Below, piece by piece: positions 19,924-28,110 of a DNA stretch of 38,705 nucleotides. Source of the stretch: an uncultured Collinsella sp. (lineage in GTDB: Bacteria > Actinomycetota > Coriobacteriia > Coriobacteriales > Coriobacteriaceae); assembly GCA_958403395.1 (NCBI GenBank), contig CATXXF010000019.1, forward strand, positions 1 to 38,705, read 5' to 3'. Position 1 is the stretch's first letter. Every line of letters begins with the position of its first letter. A model generated the notes under the pieces. The model did no database searches. It was given only the letters and a program-made list of their open reading frames with translations, and was not told the DNA's origin. The translations under genes were made by a program, and so were the position numbers.

Positions 19924-21768
19924 CTAGGCCTCCTTGGTCGTAGAAATAGAATCGGACGATACTTCGACAGGTCCGCCAAAAGTACGGGCAGCTGCGGCTC
20001 CACCGGCAAGCGGAGTCGCCATCTGGGCTTTTGTGCGTCGCGGTGCCGAAACGGGAAGTTCAAAGGCAAAGCCCATCGCAAGCAAAAACCACGTAAGCGT
20101 ATAGGTTGCAACCAGAGCGGCAACAAGGCCGCCCATCACGGCGCGTTGGGAAAATACGCTACATGCAGCCACGACCAGCACCGGAACCTCGCAGGCAGAA
20201 AGCGCAAGCACGCCCTGCAGGAACCCCGAGCGCCGATCACGCGCAAGTGCCCCCGCGGCAACGCCGGCTATGCCTGGCAGCGCCAACGCCAGTGCGGCAA
20301 TAATACCCGGTAGCGACCCAGACCACACGAGCGATCCCAAAGTCGCCGTCACGCGAGCGCCCGACGCCAGCAGCGCGGCCGAAACCACGACCACAGCCCA
20401 AACCACGCCACAGACGACCGTCGCGCCGACCATCAGCGCGCGACGAACCGCGCGGCCAGACGCATCCATGGGGCACGGCGTGAGCGGCTCGCCGCGGAGC
20501 GAACGACCGACATTTTGCGCATAGTGGTCACAAAACGCCGAGAGCGCCGCCTCGACCGCCGCCGGCTCGGGACGATCTTTTTGGTGGCTGGACAGACAGG
20601 CCATCACCACGTCGAACAGCTGGGCATCGACAAACGCCAGCGCATCGCGTAGCTCCTCGGAATCCGGCTCAAGCCCCAGCTGCTGGGCCTGCTCGGCCGC
20701 GGCGAGCGCCACATCGGGCTCACGACGAAGCAGCTGAGTCAAATCGCAACCGGGCGCATGGGCACCAATGGGATAGTCGGGCCGCGTGTCCATCTTGAGA
20801 CGGTAGGGGCTGGCGATGTCACGCGTCTTTTTGCGCGAACCCGAGGTGCCCGAAGTGCTCGGCGCGGCTTCGTATGGCGCGACGCCGGCAATGAGCTCGT
20901 AAACCGTGCTTGCCGCGGCATAGACGTCAATCGCCGGCGACATACGCAAAGCGCGCAGGTCGGGAATATCGTCGGTGAGCATCTCGGGCGGAGCGTAGGC
21001 CACCGTCGCGCGACGCAGCGTGGCATAGCGCTCCGTAAACGACGCCTTGCCGCCGGTACCGGCCACGGCCGACGCAGGCTCAAGCGCCAGCGACGAGCCA
21101 AAGTCGATCAGGCACAGGTCAAAGGTGCCCTCGGCAAGCTGCCGGTCAAGCGGTAGACGCGCCGTGCGCACCATAATATTAGCGGGCGAGATATCGCGAT
21201 GGACAAAGCCCTCGCCCACCAGACTCATACGGCAGAGCAGATCGAACAGGTCGCGACCCAGACGCGCCGCCACAAGCGGCGACAGGCGTCCGGCATCGTC
21301 CACGGCAAGTCGCGAACGCAAGCGGGCAAGCGTCTCGCCCTCGACCCATTCCATGACAATTGCAGACACACCGTCGACCTCGCCCCAGCCATAGAGGCGG
21401 GGAAAGCCCTTAAGGCCCGAAAGGGCACGATGACATTCGTATTCCTCGCGAAACGCTGCCTTGAACTTGGCGACCAGCGCCTCGTGAGCGGCATCGTCGT
21501 CGAACTCATCGCGCGCCGGCAAGATGAGCTGCTTGAGCGCCACGGCCTCGCCTTGGGCGTTGACGGCACGCGTCACGCGGCCGATACCGCCACGGCGCAT
21601 GGTGGCATCGTCGGCAAACAGCATCGTAAAACGACGCAGATAGGCAGGCAGTTCGTCCTGACCGAGCGCAATGGCCGGCTCAAACCCGTCGACACGCGCC
21701 AGGCGCAGGCCGACCACGGGATCGCGACCGAGCGATTGTGGTGTGGTGGATGCAAGATCGGTCATCAT
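19924..21768 (-). CDS. Eukaryotic-like Ser/Thr kinase with polytopic C-terminus
   Basis: A 614-aa kinase. A kinase domain (about 45-425) carries a degenerate glycine loop RRGGIGRV (58-65), VALK lysine K79, FVHRDISPANIM (H190-D192), LIDFGSS (D222) and YAPPE (258-262). The catalytic-loop lysine of HRDLKPxN is Ser here (HRDIS). Four predicted transmembrane helices occupy about 435-585, followed by a short cytoplasmic tail. There is no PASTA or other external sensor domain. The ATG overlaps the stop of the upstream membrane-protein gene (ATGA, 21765-21768) and the FHA gene follows after 3 nt. The exported domain of the upstream protein may therefore supply the sensing part. Kinase identity is firm; activity with the Lys-to-Ser change needs testing. 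Confidence 0.85.
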   Translation of the reverse strand: MMTDLASTTPQSLGRDPVVGLRLARVDGFEPAIALGQDELPAYLRRFTMLFADDATMRRGGIGRVTRAVNAQGEAVALKQLILPARDEFDDDAAHEALVAKFKAAFREEYECHRALSGLKGFPRLYGWGEVDGVSAIVMEWVEGETLARLRSRLAVDDAGRLSPLVAARLGRDLFDLLCRMSLVGEGFVHRDISPANIMVRTARLPLDRQLAEGTFDLCLIDFGSSLALEPASAVAGTGGKASFTERYATLRRATVAYAPPEMLTDDIPDLRALRMSPAIDVYAAASTVYELIAGVAPYEAAPSTSGTSGSRKKTRDIASPYRLKMDTRPDYPIGAHAPGCDLTQLLRREPDVALAAAEQAQQLGLEPDSEELRDALAFVDAQLFDVVMACLSSHQKDRPEPAAVEAALSAFCDHYAQNVGRSLRGEPLTPCPMDASGRAVRRALMVGATVVCGVVWAVVVVSAALLASGARVTATLGSLVWSGSLPGIIAALALALPGIAGVAAGALARDRRSGFLQGVLALSACEVPVLVVAACSVFSQRAVMGGLVAALVATYTLTWFLLAMGFAFELPVSAPRRTKAQMATPLAGGAAAARTFGGPVEVSSDSISTTKEA

Positions 21769-22670
21769 AGGGCAAGCGCCGCCACGTTATTGTTGAAGTT
21801 ACCGAGCGCGACGTCATCATCGCCGTAATGGCCGACCCATTGACATAGGTTGGTATAACAGCCCCACAGATTGGCATACTGCTGATACCACTTTGACCGG
21901 GGCGAAAATGTCTGACGACCGAACTCGGCTCGAATGACAAACATCTCCCCGACCAGGCTGTCGCACGGCCTGGGATCTCCCGTAGAGTTATAGGTCGAGA
22001 CCACGTCATTGGCACGAGAAACATAGCCGTCGAGCATGTTGTACTTGTTCACAAGCCAACTGTGAATGCTCTCTTCCTCAGCAGCGGAAAGGCCACCGGA
22101 GTTTGCATCGTTGTCAGTGTTGCCGCCCGTCGGGCCGCCGTTTCCAGACCCTCCGGTAGAGGAACCCGACCCAGAGCCGCCGCCCGAACTCGATGAATCC
22201 GAGCCGGAGCCAGAAGTATCCGAGCTACCGGGCTTTCCGGACTGCTGGGCGTCCTGCTCCTTCTGCTGCTCGACCTTATTCACCGTTGCCGCCACGCTAT
22301 TGTTGGACAACCGATCGATGATCTTGGTGTTGGTGAGCACGATGGTTTTGCCATTGGCAAGCGTGACTTCGTTGTCCGGGGCCTCGGCGCCGTCCGCATC
22401 GTCGGTGCCAAACACAATATGCGCGACCACACTTGCCCAAGCATATCCAGTCGTGGTACCCAGATCACTTTTGACCTCATGCCCCACGCGCGGTTCGCGT
22501 GCGGTATGCGCCTGCATCATGGACGGCACGGTCATGCCATAGGCAGAAACGCCAGCCATGACCAGCACCAGCGAGCACGACAGCAGCACGTACGCCCGCG
22601 GTGCCAAGCCCAGTCGGCGTCGCATGCGCACCGCGGCGCCGCGCTTTGTCTGAGTGCCACCGGGCCGCAT
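21765..22670 (-). CDS. Membrane-anchored exported protein, unknown function
   Basis: A 301-aa protein I do not recognise. An Arg-rich cytoplasmic N-terminus (1-25) precedes one transmembrane helix (about 26-47), an exported region (48-140), a Ser/Gly/Asp low-complexity linker (about 144-193) and a C-terminal domain (195-301) with three cysteines (C236, C271, C276) and several Trp/Tyr. The ATG at 22668-22670 has GGAGGAG at 6 nt and is preferred over an open extension of 93 nt. Its stop overlaps the kinase start (ATGA), so it is the first gene of a three-gene operon with a Ser/Thr kinase and an FHA protein. It could be a surface sensor or cofactor of the kinase; that is inference from the coupling only. 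Confidence 0.75.
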   Translation of the reverse strand: MRPGGTQTKRGAAVRMRRRLGLAPRAYVLLSCSLVLVMAGVSAYGMTVPSMMQAHTAREPRVGHEVKSDLGTTTGYAWASVVAHIVFGTDDADGAEAPDNEVTLANGKTIVLTNTKIIDRLSNNSVAATVNKVEQQKEQDAQQSGKPGSSDTSGSGSDSSSSGGGSGSGSSTGGSGNGGPTGGNTDNDANSGGLSAAEEESIHSWLVNKYNMLDGYVSRANDVVSTYNSTGDPRPCDSLVGEMFVIRAEFGRQTFSPRSKWYQQYANLWGCYTNLCQWVGHYGDDDVALGNFNNNVAALAL

Positions 22671-22684
22671 GCGTTCTCCTCCAA

Positions 22685-22710
22685 GAAAAACACGCCGCTC
22701 AGAAGCGGCG
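22685..22710 (-). terminator. Intrinsic terminator or attenuator before the exported-protein operon
   Basis: On the minus strand a 7-bp GC stem (CGCCGCT / AGCGGCG) with a 4-nt loop is followed by TGTTTTTCTT. It lies only 15 nt before the start codon and just ahead of the ribosome-binding site of the next gene, and about 206 nt past the recR stop. Confidence 0.65.
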
Positions 22711-22732
22711 CATTCATTCAAATCCATATTTG

Positions 22733-22757
22733 AGTGTATCAGCGAACCTAAAAGGTT
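22733..22757 (-). promoter_or_regulatory. Candidate promoter with internal palindrome
   Basis: Minus-strand TACACT (22733-22738) is a possible -10 box matching those at 28025 and 38539; TTGCGC lies 19 nt upstream (22758-22763). Between them is AACCT-AAA-AGGTT (22745-22757), an operator-like palindrome. If used, the transcript would start near 22726 and run into the hairpin at 22685-22710. Confidence 0.35.
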
Positions 22758-22915
22758 GCGCAACGAATGGGCAAATTAAGGATGCGAGCGGAAGCATCCA
22801 TGCGATAAGCGGATACGAAGCATCTTTGTTGCACAACAAACTCACAGTCGCACGGGGAAATTATGACTACCCCGTGCATCGCGAGGAAAACATACGGCAG
22901 GAGCAGGCTCGCCAC

Positions 22916-23512
22916 CTAAATCGCGCGACGGGCCTCGATGGCGCGGCCAAGCGTAAGCTCGTCGGCATACTCCAAGTCGCCGCCCACGGGAAGGCCGCTT
23001 GCCAGACGCGACACCTCGACGCCCAACGGCTTGATGGTACGGGCCAGATAGCTCGCCGTGGTCTCGCCCTCGATGTTGGGGTTGGTGGCGATGATGACCT
23101 CATGGATATCCTCGTGGCCCAGACGCGCCAGCAGCTCGCGGATGTGCAGCTGCTCAGGGCCAATCTTGTCCATGGGGCTGATCACGCCGCCCAGCACATG
23201 GTACAAGCCGTGGTAGCTGCCCGTGTGCTCGATCGCCTGGACGTCGCGCGGCTCGCCCACCACGCAAATACGAGTGGTATCGCGCATCGGGTCCTGGCAG
23301 ATGGAGCACTCGTCGGCCGTGGCGTAGTTAAAGCAACGGCTGCAAAAGTGGACCTCCTGCTTGACCTCCAGGATGGCCTCGGCCAGGCGGCGGGCCTCCT
23401 CGGCATCGGCCTCGAGCAGGTAATAGGCGATGCGCTGGGCCGACTTGGGACCAATGCCCGGCAGACGACCCAGTTCATCGAGCAGTTTTTGCAGACTGTG
23501 ATTCGCACTCAT
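22916..23512 (-). CDS. recR: Recombination mediator protein RecR
   Basis: A 198-aa RecR, part of the RecFOR system that loads RecA at single-strand gaps. Helix-hairpin-helix LGRLPGIGPKSAQRIA (14-29), a four-cysteine zinc site (C57, C60, C69, C72), a Toprim domain from ICVVGEPRDVQAIE, and the C-terminal Walker-like region with the LPVGGDLEYADELTLGRA end are all present. Length is standard. It starts 13 nt behind ybaB in the usual ybaB-recR order, but I see no clear ribosome-binding site, so it may depend on translational coupling to ybaB. Confidence 0.97.
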   Translation of the reverse strand: MSANHSLQKLLDELGRLPGIGPKSAQRIAYYLLEADAEEARRLAEAILEVKQEVHFCSRCFNYATADECSICQDPMRDTTRICVVGEPRDVQAIEHTGSYHGLYHVLGGVISPMDKIGPEQLHIRELLARLGHEDIHEVIIATNPNIEGETTASYLARTIKPLGVEVSRLASGLPVGGDLEYADELTLGRAIEARRAI

Positions 23513-23525
23513 ATATATGCGTGTC

Positions 23526-23846
23526 TTAGAACGGCATGCCCGGGATGTTGAGGCCGCCGGTGATGGCGCCCATCTGCTTGTTGGCGAGCTCGTTGACGCC
23601 GCGGACGGCCTCGTTGACGGCAGCCATGATCATATCCTGCAGCATATCGACGTCCTCGGGATCGAGGGCATCGGGGTCGATGGTGAGGTTGACGAGCTCC
23701 ATCTCGCCGTTAACGGTCACCTTGACCATGCCGCCGCCGGCAGAGGCGTCGACGGTCTGGGACTTGAGGTTCTCCTGCGCGGCAGCAAGCTGCTCCTGCA
23801 TCTTGCGAGCCTGCTTCATCATCTGCTGCATGTTCATACCGGCCAT
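23526..23846 (-). CDS. ybaB: YbaB/EbfC family nucleoid-associated protein
   Basis: A 106-aa small DNA-binding protein of the YbaB/EbfC family. The Met/Gln-rich helix MQQMMKQARKMQEQL, the GGGMVKVTVNGEMELVNLTIDP core and the long second helix are typical. It forms dimers that bind DNA and is thought to affect nucleoid organisation. AAAGGAG lies 6 nt before the ATG. In most bacteria it sits directly behind dnaX; here a small inverted gene and about 340 nt of spacer intervene, so it needs its own promoter, possibly TACGAT near 23928-23933 on the minus strand. Confidence 0.95.
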   Translation of the reverse strand: MAGMNMQQMMKQARKMQEQLAAAQENLKSQTVDASAGGGMVKVTVNGEMELVNLTIDPDALDPEDVDMLQDMIMAAVNEAVRGVNELANKQMGAITGGLNIPGMPF

Positions 23847-24187
23847 GATGGCTCCTTTACGTGCGGCCGCGCGACAAGCTGCAAGGGCAGCCGGAGCGCG
23901 GCGGGACTTTCAAACTCAAAAATCGTACCACGGCGCGGGGCAAGCAAGCGGGGCGGACACACTACCTCAGTCGATATACATGTCCTGGAGTGCAAGCCGC
24001 GCCCAAAAATTATGCAAAGTTGAATAATTCGCATCTGCATAATATTGAAAGCTAAATCTTGTAGAGCCGGAATCCGACATTTTCTGCATCCAGCTAGATA
24101 ACAAAATGCCGAACCGCTGCTCGAGGCGGCGCTCATGATGGCAAGGTATAATTTGATTGTCACAGACAGCAATTTGGAGGTGCCCCC
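23847..24187. other. Divergent spacer between ybaB and a small membrane-protein gene
   Basis: A 341-nt spacer with an AT-rich centre (about 23990-24110). It contains an 8-nt inverted repeat ATTATGCA / TGCATAAT (24009-24016 and 24036-24043) and the plus-strand -10 box listed separately. No reading frame or RNA family recognised. Confidence 0.4.
24147..24152 (+). promoter_or_regulatory. Candidate -10 box, small membrane-protein gene
   Basis: A perfect TATAAT lies 35 nt before the ATG at 24188. No good -35 box is visible at 16-18 nt, so it may need an activator. Confidence 0.45.
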
Positions 24188-24661
24188 ATGAATGCCCCCG
24201 ACGCGCTCCAAAACATCCGCTCAAAACACCCCGTTGCATATGTGGTTCTCTATCTCTTTGTCGGCTGGGCATTGCTGGTTGTCATCACCCATGCTATAGC
24301 CTTTGGAGCAGAACTACTGATAGCCAGCTCGGACCAGCCCGTCGTCAAATGGGAAGCGACCGATGAGTGCACCGACGGAAGTCGAACCATTTACTACAAC
24401 AGCCCGTCCCTCTACCACGAGTTCAAGGTCAAGATAAAGGACTCCAAGATTGTCGATGCCGAACTAGGCGCTTTCTTGACAATCGGAGCAACCCTCAACG
24501 CCGAGCAAGTCGAATACACGGACAGCCATGCGACGTATCGTATCGACCTCAGCATCCTAGGCCGACCGTCGCGTACCTGTCTGCTCGAATGCGATATAAG
24601 CGGCACCACACTACACATGTCCGAAATACAGATGCGCCCGGACAAAGAAATCTCTTCTTGA
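24188..24661 (+). CDS. Small single-pass membrane protein, unknown function
   Basis: A 157-aa protein with a short cytoplasmic start, one transmembrane helix (about 17-46) and an external domain of about 110 residues predicted to be mostly beta-strand, with Cys at about 61 and a pair in RTCLLEC near the end. I do not recognise a family. TTGGAGG lies 7 nt before the ATG and a TATAAT box 35 nt upstream. It runs opposite to dnaX and ybaB and interrupts the usual dnaX-ybaB-recR order; its end lies 21 nt from the dnaX stop with no terminator between, so the transcripts may overlap. Its less biased codon use and AT-richer upstream region suggest a later insertion. That is inference. Confidence 0.7.
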   Translation: MNAPDALQNIRSKHPVAYVVLYLFVGWALLVVITHAIAFGAELLIASSDQPVVKWEATDECTDGSRTIYYNSPSLYHEFKVKIKDSKIVDAELGAFLTIGATLNAEQVEYTDSHATYRIDLSILGRPSRTCLLECDISGTTLHMSEIQMRPDKEISS

Positions 24662-24682
24662 GCAGTATACCCGCCCGCGCAG

Positions 24683-27133
24683 CTACTCCACCGGTTTGAA
24701 GATGGTGGACTGACCGAAGACGCTGCGGATGAGGGCTTTGGCCTCGTCCTCGGTCTGCGGGATGCTCGGGGCTGCGCCCTGATGGCCGAAGGGGCTGCCG
24801 GCGCCGGGGTTGGACTCCCAGGGAGCTGCAGGAGTGTCCTCCTCTTTAGGGGCAGTTGCAGCGGGCTTGGGCGCGGGCGTCGCACCCGACACGTCGAACG
24901 GAGGCAGATCGTCCCCGCTCGCATCGCCGGCGAAGCCGCCGACCATAGCGTCGTCGTAGGGCACCTGCTCGGATTCCCACGGCACGACAGGCTGAGCCTT
25001 GGGAGCGGACGCGCGCTCGGGCGCTCGGGGCGCGGGCTCGGTCGGGAGCTTACCCGTGGCAGGAGCGCCGGCGGGGTTGTCGGAGCGTAGCCAGGGGGCT
25101 TTGCCCAGGTCAGACGACTTGGGCGCGGGTGTCGGAGCAGCCGGTTTGGGCGCCGCGGGCTTAGGCGCCGACGGGGTCGATGCCGCTACCGGCGCCGCTT
25201 GCTGCTGCGGCGCGCTGGCGCTCGAGGATACAGGGGCCGCCGAGGACACGGGTTGCGGGTCCGCAGATGCCGCAGCCCGTGCAGATGGAGAATGCTCCTC
25301 ATGTTGAGGAGCCGGCGTGCCACCCCCATCCAGGATATAGTCGACGGTACGACGACCGAAGACCGCGCAGACCGTCGGCAGGACCACCGACTGCGTATCG
25401 GCGCGACCGAGCATCTTAATGGCAAAGGTCGAACCCGCAGGGAACGAGACCGTGAGCTTGGAGCCATCGTCGGCCGTGGCGCGAGCGTTGAGTAAAAGCC
25501 CTGCGTAGGAGGCCTGACGAGCCTTGACACGCTCGACGACCTCGGCCCATTTGCGCTGGAGCTCGCCGGCATCCTCAACCGCGGGGGTCTCGGCGGCGCC
25601 GGCGGCAGCAACCTGGGCGGCATTGTTGGACTGGGGCTTAGGCGCCGGAGCGGTAGCAGGCGCGGAGGCCGCAACGGGCTGAGGCGTCGGAGCCGGCGCA
25701 GGCTGAGGTGCAGGCGCTGCAGGCTTGGAAGCTGACACGGACGCAGAACGGGGCGCAGGCTGGGCAGCCGGAACAGCAGCACCACGGTCCCAAGGCATAC
25801 CGCCCTGGCGCGCGGACGTAGCAGCGGGGGCAGCGGATGCCGCCGGGGCGGCAGCGCGGGCGCCCGAAATGAGCGTCGGCTGTTGGGCAGCAGCGGGTAC
25901 GGATGCTGCAGGCGCGGCGGCCTGAGCAGCAGCCACGCTCGCCGGCACGGCGGCGTTGGCAACCATGGCCTCCAGGCGTGCCACGCGCTCGGCCAATGCC
26001 TCAATCGTTAAATCAGCCTCGGGACGCGCCAGACGTGTGCAGGCAATCTCGAGCACCAGGCGCACGTCGCTCGCGCCCCTCATCTCCAGTGCGGCATCGT
26101 CGAGCACTGTCAGCACACGAGCCAGGCGGTCGGCAGGATGCTCGCCAAAGGCAGCGGCCTCGGCAGCAAGCGCCTCGGCCTGCTCCGAGCCGCCCTCAAA
26201 CAGCTCGGCACGGGCACCGGCAACGCAGGCAACATACACGTCACGCACATGCGCCACCAGGTCGCGCGTCAGCTCCAGCAGGTCGTTTCCTTCCTCGACC
26301 TGCGCGCGAATAAGTCCATACAGCTCGGCAACATCGCGATCGGCAATGGCGCGGGAAAACTCGCCCAGAATCTGGTCCGAAACCTCGCCTAAAAGCGAGC
26401 GGGCGTCGTCCGCATGCACAGAACCGTTGCCAAAGACGCTCAGCTGCTCCAGCGTGGACAACGCGTCGCGCATGCCGCCCTTTGCATGGCGCGCCACGAT
26501 AGCCAGCGCCTCGTCGTCGTAATCGAAGCCCTCCTGCTCGCACACGTATGCCAGGCGATGCTCGATATCCTCGTTGCCGATGCGGTGGAAATCGAAGCGC
26601 TGGCAGCGCGAGAGGATGGTCTCCAGAATCTTTTGCGGGTCGGTGGTGCACAGCACAAAAATCACGTGCGCCGGCGGCTCCTCGAGCGTCTTGAGCAGCG
26701 CGTTGAACGCCGCCGTCGTGAGCATGTGGACCTCGTCGATGATATAGATCTTGTACTTGCCGCGCACCGGGGCAAAGTTGACGGAGTTGATGATCTCCTC
26801 GCGCACGTTGTCCACGCCGGTACGGCTTGCAGCATCGAGCTCGTAGACATCCGGGTGGTTGCCCTCGGCGATGAGCTCGCACTCCTCGCAAGTGCCGTCG
26901 GGCATGCAGCCGCTTGCACCCTCGGCGCGCGCCGCCTCGGCATTGCGGCACAGCAGCGCCTTGGCAAGAATGCGCGCCATGGTGGTCTTGCCCGTGCCGC
27001 GCGGTCCGCAGAACAGGTAGGCGTGGGACAGGCGCCCCTCGGTGATGGCGTGCTCGAGCGTCGAGACGATATGCTGCTGGCCCACCACGGAGTCGAAGGT
27101 GAGCGGGCGATACTTTCGGTACAACGATTCCAT
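24683..27133 (-). CDS. dnaX: DNA polymerase III subunit gamma/tau
   Basis: An 816-aa clamp-loader ATPase. The AAA+ domain has Walker A GPRGTGKT (43-50), a zinc site (C62, C76, C82, C85), DEVH (133-136) and the sensor SRCQRF (175-180). The clamp-loader collar runs to about 390. It is followed by an Ala/Pro-rich linker (about 395-520), a folded segment (about 520-605), a second long Ala/Pro linker, and a conserved-looking tail EDEAKALIRSVFGQSTIF. The linkers carry four short Trp motifs (MPWDR, APWLR, VPWES, APWES). The ATG at 27131-27133 starts MESLYRKYRP as in all DnaX proteins and has GGGGGAG before it; the frame is open much further but without family support. I see no obvious slippery site for a separate gamma form. 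Confidence 0.95.
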   Translation of the reverse strand: MESLYRKYRPLTFDSVVGQQHIVSTLEHAITEGRLSHAYLFCGPRGTGKTTMARILAKALLCRNAEAARAEGASGCMPDGTCEECELIAEGNHPDVYELDAASRTGVDNVREEIINSVNFAPVRGKYKIYIIDEVHMLTTAAFNALLKTLEEPPAHVIFVLCTTDPQKILETILSRCQRFDFHRIGNEDIEHRLAYVCEQEGFDYDDEALAIVARHAKGGMRDALSTLEQLSVFGNGSVHADDARSLLGEVSDQILGEFSRAIADRDVAELYGLIRAQVEEGNDLLELTRDLVAHVRDVYVACVAGARAELFEGGSEQAEALAAEAAAFGEHPADRLARVLTVLDDAALEMRGASDVRLVLEIACTRLARPEADLTIEALAERVARLEAMVANAAVPASVAAAQAAAPAASVPAAAQQPTLISGARAAAPAASAAPAATSARQGGMPWDRGAAVPAAQPAPRSASVSASKPAAPAPQPAPAPTPQPVAASAPATAPAPKPQSNNAAQVAAAGAAETPAVEDAGELQRKWAEVVERVKARQASYAGLLLNARATADDGSKLTVSFPAGSTFAIKMLGRADTQSVVLPTVCAVFGRRTVDYILDGGGTPAPQHEEHSPSARAAASADPQPVSSAAPVSSSASAPQQQAAPVAASTPSAPKPAAPKPAAPTPAPKSSDLGKAPWLRSDNPAGAPATGKLPTEPAPRAPERASAPKAQPVVPWESEQVPYDDAMVGGFAGDASGDDLPPFDVSGATPAPKPAATAPKEEDTPAAPWESNPGAGSPFGHQGAAPSIPQTEDEAKALIRSVFGQSTIFKPVE

Positions 27134-27248
27134 GGGTGCTCCCCCGGGTATACTGAGTCTTGTTGCCGCGGCGGCCAAGCGGTCGCACGGCATACTGCAT
27201 TCATAATAACCCGTACGGCGAGCCCGCCGCGATAGGAGTCCAAAGAGC

Positions 27249-27962
27249 ATGGCAGACGCAGAGAGCAACCTCGTCCCCTCCGAAGCAGCCGACCAGGTCG
27301 AGGTCGCGCTCGAGAAGCAGGCCGCAGCCGACGACGGCATCCTGTACCTCAACGAGTACCAGTACGAAAACGACCTGGTCACCGACTTCGCCCGCCTGGT
27401 CGCCTCGCCCAGGCGTCGCGGCTCGCTGTATGTCGCCGCGGCAATTGCCGCGCTCATCGGCATCGGCATGCTGGTGGCCGGCGGCAGCTGGATCAAGTTC
27501 GGCGTCGTGCTGATCGTGTTCGGCGCTTTTTTGGCCTGGTGGAGCAAAAACCTGCACCACACCCTCGCCCGCGACTTTATCGACGCCGTCGAGGCCGACG
27601 AGTCCATGGGTGGCCGCTATCGCCGCGTCGCCGCCAACGAGGACGGCCTGATGGTTTGGGGCAAGAGCGGCAAGTCGCAGTTCTTCCCGTTTGAAAAGCT
27701 CGACCACGTGCTCGACGGCGAGCGCATCTTTGTGGCCATGTTCGCCGACCAGGGCGTGACGATTCCCAAGGACACCTTCGTCCGTGGCGATGCCGAGCAG
27801 TTTGGTCCCTTCCTCAAGGCGCGCATCAACAAAAAACTCCGCATCGAGACCAAACGCAAGAAGATGAAGGCAGAAAAGGCCGCTGCCGAAGCCAAGCAGG
27901 GCGACAAGCCCCAGGAGACCAAGGGCAAGCAGCGCAAGCAGAAGAACAAGAAGAAGCGCTAG
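27249..27962 (+). CDS. YcxB-like two-helix membrane protein
   Basis: A 237-aa protein with a cytoplasmic N-terminus, two adjacent transmembrane helices (about 58-76 and 80-97) and a cytoplasmic YcxB-like domain (about 110-195, with FFPFEKLDHV and the typical VTIPKDTF end), then a Lys-rich basic tail (about 195-237). YcxB-like proteins have no assigned biochemical role. It is divergent from dnaX across 115 nt; TAGGAG lies 11 nt before the ATG. The basic tail may bind nucleic acid or phospholipid head groups. The family call rests on layout and the IPK motif, so it is moderate. Confidence 0.7.
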   Translation: MADAESNLVPSEAADQVEVALEKQAAADDGILYLNEYQYENDLVTDFARLVASPRRRGSLYVAAAIAALIGIGMLVAGGSWIKFGVVLIVFGAFLAWWSKNLHHTLARDFIDAVEADESMGGRYRRVAANEDGLMVWGKSGKSQFFPFEKLDHVLDGERIFVAMFADQGVTIPKDTFVRGDAEQFGPFLKARINKKLRIETKRKKMKAEKAAAEAKQGDKPQETKGKQRKQKNKKKR

Positions 27963-27999
27963 GCCGGACGCAGGGTCCAGACCCCAGACGGAGCTTAAA

Positions 28000-28030
28000 T
28001 TGAATGTCGCCCACCCGAGCGTGCTACACT
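28000..28030 (+). promoter_or_regulatory. Candidate promoter of the kinase-FHA-wall synthesis operon
   Basis: TTGAAT (28000-28005) and TACACT (28025-28030) are separated by 19 nt and lie 80 nt before the first kinase start. GCTACACTAG is identical to the -10 region of the tRNA-Arg gene at 38537-38546. Confidence 0.45.
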
Positions 28031-28110
28031 AGCAGCATCTATGCCACCGCGAACGGCTCGGCTCCGCGCCCGCCACTCGCAAACGAACTTTAAACGCACG
28101 AGGGTTGGCC

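Noticed and set aside
27134..27607. An N-terminal extension of about 158 residues on DnaX
   Set aside because: All DnaX proteins start near MESLYRKYRP, the ATG there has a good ribosome-binding site, and the extension overlaps the YcxB-like gene on the other strand.
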